From NCBI RefSeq assembly GCF_001854605.1, contig NZ_MKJU01000006.1, positions 124,001-188,000 of the forward strand: a stretch of DNA of 64,000 nucleotides, given 5' to 3'. Every line of letters starts with the position of its first letter. Positions within the stretch are counted from its first letter, which is position 1. The stretch comes from Pseudoalteromonas amylolytica (GTDB taxonomy: Bacteria; Pseudomonadota; Gammaproteobacteria; Enterobacterales; Alteromonadaceae). The notes under the pieces are model-generated. The model had not been told where the DNA came from, searched no databases, and was given only the letters and a program-made list of their open reading frames with translations. A program made the translations under genes and the position numbers. This document shows positions 28,431-36,502 of the stretch, one piece after another.

Positions 28431-29411
28431 ATGGAAATCTTACAAGCTAAGTCTGTCAATAAGGTGTTTTATCGCCCCGCGCCTGTCGAGGAGCATAGCG
28501 TGGTTGGCAAAATCAGGGGCTGGTTTTCTCCCCCTAAGCAGCAATTTAAAGTGATTGATGATGTCAGTTTAGCTGTGAAAAAAGGAGAGTTTGTTGGCCT
28601 TTTAGGCACCAATGGTTCGGGCAAGACCACACTGTTAAAGTTGCTCACGGGTATACTGCAAGCGGACTCTGGACAACTTAACGTGCTGGGCCACCATCCA
28701 GTGAAAGAGCGTAAGGCGTATACGCAAAAAATAGGAGCAGTGTTTGGGCAAAAGAGTTTGTTATGGTGGAACGTGGCCATCATTGAGTCATTCCAATTAT
28801 ATGCAGCTATCTACAAATTAAGCCGTAGCGAGGCCAGCCAACGTATAGAAGAGTTGAGCAATTTATTGGGCCTTGAGTCGTTATTAACATCGCCGCCTAA
28901 GAAACTGTCTTTAGGACAAAGGATGAAAGCTGAGGTTGCAGCGTCTTTATTACATCGTCCTGAGCTTATTTTTTTAGATGAACCGACTATCGCATTGGAC
29001 CCTGTTTCTCGTCTTAACTTAATGAATTTCCTGCTACAGCTAAATCGAGAGCACGGCACTACGATTATAATGACGTCGCATAACATGGCGGATGTTCATC
29101 ACTACTGCCAACGCAGTGTCATCATGAATGCGGGGCGCGTTATTTATGATGGTAGAACTTCCGAGCTTTTATCCTATGAACATTTCAAAATTCTTGAGAT
29201 CAAAACACTCAGCGCACTGGATGAGCAACTGCTGGCAGGGTTTGAATATGAATTGGTGGAAGATAACTACTACCGTATAAAAACCTCAAATGATCAGGCT
29301 AAGGAAACGCTTTCTAGATTGGCGTTTCAACCTCAAGTAGCAGATGTAAGTATTTCACCGCCAAGTTTGGATCACGCTATTCATCACTTTATGACATCTG
29401 TCAGGGAGTAG
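28431..29411 (+). CDS. ABC transporter ATPase (ABC-2 type exporter)
   Basis: A 326-residue ATPase with Walker A LLGTNGSGKTTLLKLL, signature LSLGQRMKAEVAASLL, Walker B LIFLDEPTIAL and H-loop MTSHN, plus a C-terminal extension (about 240-326) seen in exporters of the DrrA/YfiL kind. The N-terminal insert PAPVEEHSVVGKIRGWF is typical of ATPases paired with DUF990-type permeases. A good ribosome site (GAGGTG) stands 5 nt upstream. It probably powers the next two permeases to export the mature peptide or give immunity. Confidence 0.83.
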   Translation: MEILQAKSVNKVFYRPAPVEEHSVVGKIRGWFSPPKQQFKVIDDVSLAVKKGEFVGLLGTNGSGKTTLLKLLTGILQADSGQLNVLGHHPVKERKAYTQKIGAVFGQKSLLWWNVAIIESFQLYAAIYKLSRSEASQRIEELSNLLGLESLLTSPPKKLSLGQRMKAEVAASLLHRPELIFLDEPTIALDPVSRLNLMNFLLQLNREHGTTIIMTSHNMADVHHYCQRSVIMNAGRVIYDGRTSELLSYEHFKILEIKTLSALDEQLLAGFEYELVEDNYYRIKTSNDQAKETLSRLAFQPQVADVSISPPSLDHAIHHFMTSVRE

Positions 29412-29414
29412 GTT

Positions 29415-30203
29415 ATGGATCTAAAAGTGTTTCTTAGATATTTACAGATGTCTTTCAAAGATTTATCGGTGTTTCGAAGTGACTTTGTGATCAGCATATT
29501 ACATATATTGATCTATCAAGGGATCTTTATCATCTTTTGGGATGCCTTGCTTGGGCAACTAAACACAAACCTTGGTGTTTGGGATAAGGGTAGTTTGGCG
29601 TTGCTGATTTTAGTCGGGTTGGTGTTTTCATCGGCTCGGATGCTATTTTTTGGCTTTACCAGCATGAGTGAAAAAGTGATCAACGGAGATTTGGACAAAT
29701 ACTTATGTCGTCCCATTTCACCGCTTTTAGCATTACTTGCAGAAGACACCAAAATATGGGCCGCTGGGCACTCGCTGCTAACCTGTAGTATTTTGTTTGT
29801 GTTACTCAATGAGGTATATAGCTTTGAGTTTGAAGCTAGCAACTTTGTATTGTTTTTGTTTTCAATTATAGCTGGCAGCTTGACGCTGGTACTGATGGAA
29901 GGGTGTATTGCGCTCAGTGCATTCTGGTTTGGTAATATAGACAAACTGTTCTATTTGATAAACAGCTTCTCAGACTTTCAGCGCTATCCCATCACCTTAT
30001 TTCCCAAGTTGTTACAGCATTTTTTGATTTATGTTCTACCCATAGGGCTGGTGTCTTCGGTGCCTGTGATGGTTTTAATGGGAAGTTATGACAACAGCGG
30101 TTTATTACTGCTTGCGCAACTGGCTTTATTGGCTGGATGGTTGTCTCTATTTTGCTGGTTATGGCGCTGTGCATTGCGCCGATATGACTCGTTAGGAGGG
30201 TAA
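29415..30203 (+). CDS. ABC-2 type permease A of the peptide exporter
   Basis: A 262-residue membrane protein with about six predicted helices (e.g. LLILVGLVFSSARMLFFGF, FVLFLFSIIAGSLTLVLMEG). It resembles the DUF990/ABC2_membrane_6 permeases that come as unequal pairs. The loop VINGDLDKYLCRPISPL is shared with the next permease (DINEGGLDKYLCRPFDYL) and marks the two as paralogous half-transporters. GGAG ribosome site; 3 nt after the ATPase. Confidence 0.82.
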   Translation: MDLKVFLRYLQMSFKDLSVFRSDFVISILHILIYQGIFIIFWDALLGQLNTNLGVWDKGSLALLILVGLVFSSARMLFFGFTSMSEKVINGDLDKYLCRPISPLLALLAEDTKIWAAGHSLLTCSILFVLLNEVYSFEFEASNFVLFLFSIIAGSLTLVLMEGCIALSAFWFGNIDKLFYLINSFSDFQRYPITLFPKLLQHFLIYVLPIGLVSSVPVMVLMGSYDNSGLLLLAQLALLAGWLSLFCWLWRCALRRYDSLGG

Positions 30204-30204
30204 A

Positions 30205-30987
30205 ATGGGCATTATCAACCTGATCAAAATAGAGCTTAAAGAAGTTGCGCATTTTAGAATGAATGTGTATGCCTGGTTGTTATCACACCCTTTGCAGCTA
30301 CTGATCATCTATTTGTTGTGGCGCGGTATTTTTCAATTTACCGACTCCATTGCTGGGCTTGGTTTTCAAGATGTGGTGATGTATTACTTTTTGGTGCACT
30401 TTATTAATGCCTTTTTATCGAGTGCTTATTCGGTTAACTATCAAGTATGGAGCGACATTAACGAGGGAGGGTTAGATAAATACCTGTGTCGACCATTTGA
30501 TTACTTAACCGTGATTAGCAGCAAAAATCTCGCAAGGCCCTGTGTCGATGCGCTTTTTGCCACGCCGGTATTAGTGGTGGCGGTGTGGTATTCACAGGTC
30601 CAGTATGGAGCGAGTAGTTGGCTGCAATTTTTTATCGCCTGTGTTTTGTCTTTGCTAATACTTATCGAAATTCAAAAGGTGATCGGGCTTTTATCGCTGT
30701 GGCTTGAGAAGGTGTTTGGGCTAAGAGATATTCTTTTTAGCGTTATGATGTTGCTGTCAGGGCAGTTGCTACCACTTAGCCTGTTACCTGGTTGGATGGG
30801 AAACATCGCGTCCTATTCGCCTTTTGCGGCGCTGTTTCATGCGCCCATTTCTCAAATTATCAACACGGGTGGGGTCGCAGGCCTTGAGGCAATGCAATTA
30901 CAGCTTTTTTGGCTGATTGTGTTTGCGTTACTAGGTAAAGGGCTATGGATCATTGGCAGGCCAAAGTATCAATCTTTGGGTGGTTAA
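30205..30987 (+). CDS. ABC-2 type permease B of the peptide exporter
   Basis: A 260-residue membrane protein, paralogous to permease A through the GGLDKYLCRPFDYLTV loop and the end (KYQSLGG here, RYDSLGG there). About six membrane helices are visible. GGAGGG lies just before the ATG, 1 nt after the previous stop. It probably forms a heterodimer with permease A under the ATPase at 28431. Confidence 0.82.
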   Translation: MGIINLIKIELKEVAHFRMNVYAWLLSHPLQLLIIYLLWRGIFQFTDSIAGLGFQDVVMYYFLVHFINAFLSSAYSVNYQVWSDINEGGLDKYLCRPFDYLTVISSKNLARPCVDALFATPVLVVAVWYSQVQYGASSWLQFFIACVLSLLILIEIQKVIGLLSLWLEKVFGLRDILFSVMMLLSGQLLPLSLLPGWMGNIASYSPFAALFHAPISQIINTGGVAGLEAMQLQLFWLIVFALLGKGLWIIGRPKYQSLGG

Positions 30988-31003
30988 ACTCAGGAAATTT
31001 ATA

Positions 31004-31705
31004 ATGCAGTCAATTATTAAGGTAAACGCGTTAAGCAAATATTACGACGTGGGAAGCATTCGTACACAAGTGTTTAAGTCGCTGTCTTTTTGTGTCAATG
31101 AGGGGGAGTTTGTGTCCATTGTCGGCCCGTCTGGGGCGGGCAAAACGACCTTACTCAATACCATAGGATTACTAGAGCGATTTCAAAGTGGTAGCTTGGC
31201 GTTGGCAGGTCACGACGTCAGTAAGCTGAGCGACACTAAGCTGTCAGCCATGCGCAATCGCTATCTGGGATTTATTTTCCAAGATTTCAACTTGCTACCA
31301 GAGCTGGATGTGTTGAGTAACGTGATGTTGCCACTTGAAATCGCAGGCGTAAAAACGCAGGACGCAAAAGACAGGGCATTATATCAACTACAAAGAATGG
31401 GCTTGCAAGGAAGAGTGCATCACAAGCCGTACTTGCTCTCAGGTGGACAACAACAGCGTGTGGCGATTGCACGCGCTTTGGTTTGCGAGCCAAAAATGAT
31501 CTTAGCAGATGAACCTACGGGTAACTTAAATTCTCAAATGGCTTTTGAGATCATGCAGTTATTACAAGAAATTAACCGCCAAGGCACCACCATTTTAATG
31601 GTGACGCATGATGAAAACCTGTCGAACCTGGCATCACGAAAAATTAGCTTGTCCGATGGTAAAATTGTAGAAGTACAGCCACAGGAGCTAGCCTCATGCG
31701 GTTAA
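31004..31705 (+). CDS. MacB/LolD-type ABC transporter ATPase
   Basis: A 233-residue ATPase of the MacB/LolD family with Walker [17 protein letters not shown]-loop [12 protein letters not shown], signature [15 protein letters not shown], Walker [12 protein letters not shown] and H-loop MVTHD. The ATG at 31004 has AGGA upstream; an earlier in-frame start (30953) would sit inside permease B. It overlaps the next permease by 10 nt. It is stand-alone, unlike MacB, where the ATPase is fused to the permease. Confidence 0.88.
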   Translation: MQSIIKVNALSKYYDVGSIRTQVFKSLSFCVNEGEFVSIVGPSGAGKTTLLNTIGLLERFQSGSLALAGHDVSKLSDTKLSAMRNRYLGFIFQDFNLLPELDVLSNVMLPLEIAGVKTQDAKDRALYQLQRMGLQGRVHHKPYLLSGGQQQRVAIARALVCEPKMILADEPTGNLNSQMAFEIMQLLQEINRQGTTILMVTHDENLSNLASRKISLSDGKIVEVQPQELASCG

Positions 31706-32985
31706 GCACCCTAGTTTGTAATCTAAAATCACAGTCATTAGTGAGTGTGCTGGTGGTGTTGTTAATCGCAACGGGACTGGGTGCGTTTGGCACAACTTAC
31801 AGTGTCTATCACATTATGTCGAGCAACCCCATGTCTGATGTTCAACACGATACACGTTATGTCACCATTGATGACTGGAGTCCAGACAAAGATTTACAGT
31901 GGACACCACCGCTGTTGAGCTATCAAGATGGTACGGCATTGCTACAGTTTTTAGGAGCAAGTAAAGGAGCGCTTACTTATGATTCAAAACTTGTAGCTCA
32001 GCACCCAAACTCATCCTATGTGTATGAACTCACCACCAGAGCAACGACGCCTGATTTCTTCAGTATTTTCCATACACAATTTAAGTATGGTGCACCATGG
32101 AGTTTTGAAGAGGATGTGAATCGAACCGCGGTGGTGGTGTTATCTTCTCATGCCAACAAAGTATTGTTTGACTCAAGTGACAGTGTAGGGCAACTCGTGT
32201 ATTTAGACGGTAAAGTTTACACCGTAGTGGGAGTGCTAACTGAGTTTGAAATGACGCCTAAGGTATACGATTTACACGTTGATCCCTATGCCGCAACGGA
32301 GGATTTATATATACCTTTTCATACCGCTATTGAGCATGACGTATTACCGCATGGCCGTTTACTTGGCTGGAGAGATGAGCCAATGAGTGGCTTTCGAGAT
32401 GTCCTGACAACTTCAATGATTTGGCTACAACTATGGGTTCAGTTTGACTCAAAGCAAGATATGGAAGCATTTAATACGGCGCTGGCAGGCTACACTGAGC
32501 AACAATCTTTAAAGGGTAGAATGCTCAGAGGGCATAAGCAGTTTGAGTTACTCTCGTCGGCGCAATGGCTAGAGAGAAATCAAGTGGTTAACGGTGATAG
32601 CAAGCTACTTTTAATGTTGGCGATAGTGTTTTTAGTGATCTGTCTGGTTTGTGTGAGTGCGTTATTGTTTGCAAGTTATGCAACGCGCCGTCGCGCTTTA
32701 AGTGTTTATCGGGCACTTGGTGCATCCAAGCGATACGTATCGAGCATGTTGTTTGCAGAGTTAACTTTATTGGCACTAGGCGGCTGTGTACTGGGTATGT
32801 TACTGACCGCTCTGGGCTTGAGTTATATGGAGAAGCTGTATGGCAGCAGTTATCAACAGGTTGCAAGTTTAGACCTTACACCGATTGTTATTGCCGCAGT
32901 GTGTTGTTTGTTTGGTGTGATTCTGGCGAGTGTGTTGCCAATTAGCCAATGCTGCCACAGCAAGAGCATTTATATTCGCAGGTAA
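31696..32985 (+). CDS. FtsX/MacB-type permease 1
   Basis: A 429-residue permease with the MacB/LolCE layout: a first helix (about 17-37, LVSVLVVLLIATGLGAFGTT), a large periplasmic domain (40-300) and three C-terminal helices (FLVICLVCVSALLFASYA, FAELTLLALGGCVLGMLLTA, PIVIAAVCCLFGVILASVL). The segment RRRALSVYRALGASKRYV is the FtsX-like coupling loop. It pairs with the next permease. Such mechanotransmission transporters act on periplasmic or membrane substrates. Confidence 0.83.
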   Translation: MRLSTLVCNLKSQSLVSVLVVLLIATGLGAFGTTYSVYHIMSSNPMSDVQHDTRYVTIDDWSPDKDLQWTPPLLSYQDGTALLQFLGASKGALTYDSKLVAQHPNSSYVYELTTRATTPDFFSIFHTQFKYGAPWSFEEDVNRTAVVVLSSHANKVLFDSSDSVGQLVYLDGKVYTVVGVLTEFEMTPKVYDLHVDPYAATEDLYIPFHTAIEHDVLPHGRLLGWRDEPMSGFRDVLTTSMIWLQLWVQFDSKQDMEAFNTALAGYTEQQSLKGRMLRGHKQFELLSSAQWLERNQVVNGDSKLLLMLAIVFLVICLVCVSALLFASYATRRRALSVYRALGASKRYVSSMLFAELTLLALGGCVLGMLLTALGLSYMEKLYGSSYQQVASLDLTPIVIAAVCCLFGVILASVLPISQCCHSKSIYIRR

Positions 32986-32988
32986 GCT

Positions 32989-34182
32989 ATGAACATAAAA
33001 ACAATGATGAAGTTTATTCACTACCGTAAGCTACCATTTGCCATGATGGCATTTATTATAGCATTGGCGGTAATGGTGCTTGTTAATGCGCTGGCAGTGT
33101 TACTTAAAACACATCAGGATATCGAGCAAACTCCGTATTTGGGGGCAAACACTGTTGCATTATGGGTTAAGTATCTGGAAGACGGTGTGGATCACAGTGC
33201 ACAAGCGCAAGCCGATAGAGATGCGTTATTGTCTTTGCCAGACGTTGATGTGGTCAGTTTTGCTACGCCTACCCCATATGGCGGCGGGGGGCCTGAGATG
33301 ACGCTAGAACGCGGTAATGGTCAAGACGAGATAACTGTCAGCGTGTTTTATGCTGATGAATACTTTTTACCTGCACTAGATATTGAGTTGGTCGCGGGGC
33401 GTAACTTTAACGCATCTGAAGTGGTGCCAGCAACAGCTGAAGATGCGCTACAACCAACCTTGGTTATCATTAATCAAACACTAGCAAGTAAGCTTTTCGG
33501 GGATGATTCACCGTTGGGCAAAACGATACAAAACGCCGCTCAAAGTTACACTGTGATTGGTGTTTTAGACCCTCTGGTAGGAGCCAACTTTAAGGCACAA
33601 AGAGGTAAGTTTACCCTTGTGCTACCTCAGCAAAAGCTCGGGAAATGGACATCCATGTTGGTACATACAAACAATCCACAAAGCATACAATCATTATCGC
33701 AGAAGCTAGCTGATGTGATTTATGCTCAGCCAGTAAAGCGCTTGCTCACACGCAATGAACCTTTATTAGCACAGCGTTCACTGGGGTTACAAAAGGAAAT
33801 GGCTTTGGGGGCAATATTAAAAGCAGTGATAATGGCATTTTTACTGGTGGTGTTCGCAGCCGTTTGGGGTGTAGTGAAATTTAACTTCGTTGCGCGTAAA
33901 AAATCGATGGGTATAGCCAGAGCACTGGGGCTTAGCGCTAACCGACAGATGGCGATGGTCACCTTGGAGTTTTCGTTGGTGTGTTTAGCTGGTGTACTCA
34001 TAGGTACGTTGTTGTCTGTGTTTTTCGCAAATTGGTTAAATGAAGCGTTTGCGATAGCGAGAGTGAGCAACTGGCTTATGTTGTTGATAGGCATCACCAT
34101 GTTGGTGTTGGTGAACTTGGTAGTACAGTTTCATTTAGCGCAAACCCAAAAATCGAGCCTAGCTGACATAATTTATCACTGA
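32989..34182 (+). CDS. FtsX/MacB-type permease 2
   Basis: A 397-residue partner permease: helix 1 (about 17-37), a periplasmic domain (40-270), and C-terminal helices including AVIMAFLLVVFAAVWGVVKF and FSLVCLAGVLIGTLLSVFFA. The coupling loop reads RKKSMGIARALGLSANRQ. There is no MacA-like membrane-fusion protein or TolC in the window. It ends the operon, only 5 nt before the -35 box of rnpB. Confidence 0.83.
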   Translation: MNIKTMMKFIHYRKLPFAMMAFIIALAVMVLVNALAVLLKTHQDIEQTPYLGANTVALWVKYLEDGVDHSAQAQADRDALLSLPDVDVVSFATPTPYGGGGPEMTLERGNGQDEITVSVFYADEYFLPALDIELVAGRNFNASEVVPATAEDALQPTLVIINQTLASKLFGDDSPLGKTIQNAAQSYTVIGVLDPLVGANFKAQRGKFTLVLPQQKLGKWTSMLVHTNNPQSIQSLSQKLADVIYAQPVKRLLTRNEPLLAQRSLGLQKEMALGAILKAVIMAFLLVVFAAVWGVVKFNFVARKKSMGIARALGLSANRQMAMVTLEFSLVCLAGVLIGTLLSVFFANWLNEAFAIARVSNWLMLLIGITMLVLVNLVVQFHLAQTQKSSLADIIYH

Positions 34183-34187
34183 AGCTA

Positions 34188-34216
34188 TAGGCATGTATCG
34201 AGATTCCGCGTATAAT
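34188..34216 (+). promoter_or_regulatory. Promoter of rnpB
   Basis: TAGGCA (34188-34193), a 17-bp spacer and a perfect TATAAT (34211-34216), placing the start about 7 nt later at the 5' end of the RNase P RNA. It begins 5 nt after the last cluster gene. Confidence 0.8.
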
Positions 34217-34223
34217 CCGCGCC

Positions 34224-34578
<355 letters not shown>

Positions 34579-34590
34579 AATAATTTTAGT

Positions 34591-34627
34591 AGCCGCTTGA
34601 TTTGCTTATGTAAGTCAAGCGGCTTTC
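34591..34627 (+). terminator. Intrinsic terminator of rnpB
   Basis: AGCCGCTTGA - 14-nt loop - TCAAGCGGCT, a perfect 10-bp stem followed by a short T-rich tract, 12 nt after the end of RNase P RNA. Confidence 0.82.
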
Positions 34628-34831
34628 TAAATTTCTTAGTTATCACATTACACTTCACATAGTTATTAGCACTACAATAAACATCCGCCTTTGCTTTCGA
34701 TGCTCAGAGATTTTTAATTCAATACACATCGTCATGGTTATTCGCATGGAATACCAGCCATAGTGTAATTTACAGCTACACTTGATCTCATCCGAAGGTT
34801 TTTTACCTATGCATAAATGTGAGATAAGTCT

Positions 34832-36235
34832 ATGGCAACAATTACTTTTTATGGTGCTGTTCAGGAGGTGACGGGGTCGTGCCACGTTGTTCGTTCCGCA
34901 ACCCTTGGTGAGGTGATGCTCGATTGTGGAATGCACCAAGGAATGAGGGCTAAGTATCTTATTTCTCGTGCTCAGTTTGCTTTTAACCCTCGTAGCATAG
35001 ATATGGTTATTTTATCTCATGCGCACCTGGATCACTCCGGTCGCCTGCCATCCCTTTTACATGACGGATTTGATGGCCCGATTTATTGCACTGAGGCTAC
35101 AGCGCAGCTTTTACCCGTGATGCTATTTGATTCTTTGAGTTTGTATGAAAATGACTTGCGCCGAGAAAAGCGTAAGCGGGCGCGTAAGGGCCTGTCAGAT
35201 ATTGAAGCGCAGTATTCAAAGGAAGACGTACTAAATGTCTTGGACTGCCTCAAGCCAATTGCTTATAAGCAACGAGTGCCAATAGGCGAAGGCGCATTTG
35301 TTTGTTTTCATGATGCAGGGCATATTCTGGGGTCGGCGATTGTAGAGCTAATCATGACTGAGAATGGCGAACAAAAGAAGTTGGTCTTCTCGGGAGATTT
35401 AGGCAATACCGATACATTGTTGATGAATGACCCTGTGTACCTTGAAGAAGCTGATATTGTGCTGATGGAGGGGACTTATGGCGATCGTGAGCATAAGTCG
35501 TTAGGTGATACGCAGGCTCAACTAAAAGATATTCTTCATACTGCCTTTGCCAGAGGAGGAAATGTGATGATCCCAGCTTTTGCTGTGGGGCGCACGCAAG
35601 AGTTATTGCTTTATCTTGGCAAACTCCAGCAGGCAAAAGAGCTCGACAATTGGCAGATTTTCCTAGATAGCCCTATGGCGATTGAAGTGACCGCGATTTA
35701 TGACCAGTGGCTACCAACACTCGACTGTGAAGGCGTGAAAAAGTTGTGCTCGGGTGAGCAAACTCTGCTAAAGAACTTTCTTTCGACATTACACTTAATG
35801 GTCGATGCAGAAGAGTCTATGGCTATCAATAAGATCAGTAATGGAGCTTTGATCATTGCTGGAAGCGGCATGTGTACGGGCGGGCGGATCACCCACCACT
35901 TCAAACACCGTATTTGGGATAGTCGCAATACTATCATTTTTGTGGGTTATCAGGCCAATGGCACACTGGGTAGGGCTTTGGTTGATGGTGCGCAACACAT
36001 CAAGCTGTTTGGTGAAGATATTATTGTCAAAGCCAATATTGAAACCTTAAATGGCTTTTCTGCTCATGCTGGGCAGGCCGCTTTAATTGAATGGGTTTGC
36101 CATTTTAAAACCGTGCCCAAAGTGGTGTTAGTTCATGGTGAACCCGACGCGTTAGCTGCATTGGCAGATAAGCTTGAACAACAGCATGATATTAAGGCGG
36201 ATATTCCTATTTTGGGAGATACGATAGAGTTCTGA
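34832..36235 (+). CDS. MBL-fold beta-CASP hydrolase (RNA-processing type)
   Basis: A 467-residue metallo-beta-lactamase-fold protein of the CPSF73/YSH1-like group. The zinc motif HAHLDHSG (about residues 67-74), further ligands at FHDAGHILGS and FSGDLGN, a beta-CASP domain, and the C-terminal RNA-specificity block LNGFSAHAGQAALIEWV with a final His in VLVHGEP are all present. Proteins of this type are nucleases or related hydrolases; the substrate is unknown. The final 24 codons are part of a 123-bp tandem duplication. The region 34628-34831 before it is a promoter gap with nothing else seen. Confidence 0.85.
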   Translation: MATITFYGAVQEVTGSCHVVRSATLGEVMLDCGMHQGMRAKYLISRAQFAFNPRSIDMVILSHAHLDHSGRLPSLLHDGFDGPIYCTEATAQLLPVMLFDSLSLYENDLRREKRKRARKGLSDIEAQYSKEDVLNVLDCLKPIAYKQRVPIGEGAFVCFHDAGHILGSAIVELIMTENGEQKKLVFSGDLGNTDTLLMNDPVYLEEADIVLMEGTYGDREHKSLGDTQAQLKDILHTAFARGGNVMIPAFAVGRTQELLLYLGKLQQAKELDNWQIFLDSPMAIEVTAIYDQWLPTLDCEGVKKLCSGEQTLLKNFLSTLHLMVDAEESMAINKISNGALIIAGSGMCTGGRITHHFKHRIWDSRNTIIFVGYQANGTLGRALVDGAQHIKLFGEDIIVKANIETLNGFSAHAGQAALIEWVCHFKTVPKVVLVHGEPDALAALADKLEQQHDIKADIPILGDTIEF

Positions 36236-36408
36236 TGGTTTACTTATGTTGTGTTGCCATGCGTTTTTATCGTCTTGATTTCTTTGGCGGATAAGCTTGA
36301 ACAACAGCATGATATTAAGGCGGATATTCCTATTTTGGGAGATACGATAGAGTTCTGATGGTTTACTTATGTTGTGTTGCCATGCGTTTTTATCGTCTTG
36401 ATTTCTTT
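36161..36408 (+). repeat. 123-bp tandem duplication covering the 3' end of the MBL gene
   Basis: The segment from TTGGCAGATAAGCTTGAAC (36161) is repeated from 36284 with a period of 123 bp over about 125 bp and one visible mismatch (A/G at 36166 against 36289). Copy 1 holds the last 24 codons, the stop and the 3' flank; copy 2 holds the same codons after the stop, untranslated. The near-identity implies a recent event. Confidence 0.92.
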
Positions 36409-36453
36409 TGCGTTGGGTATGCAGGTAGATAATTTGCGACTTGTCTGGTAGAA

Positions 36454-36479
36454 AAACGGCACCTAAGTAGGTGCCGTTT
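36454..36479 (-). terminator. Intrinsic terminator of the BNR-repeat protein gene
   Basis: AAACGGCACCT - aagt - AGGTGCCGTTT. On the minus strand the stem is followed by a run of T. It lies 24 nt past the stop of the gene at 36503. Confidence 0.88.
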
Positions 36480-36502
36480 GGGTTAATCTAGATAGCTAGT
36501 CT

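Noticed and set aside
23401..34182. Lanthipeptide, thiopeptide, lasso peptide or darobactin-type assignment
   Set aside because: No LanB/LanM/LanC, YcaO, lasso cyclase or peptidase genes are present, and the cores lack the W-x-W motif of darobactin.
36284..36408. A possible small gene in the second duplicated copy
   Set aside because: It is only the untranslated repeat of the MBL gene's last codons, with no start or ribosome site of its own.
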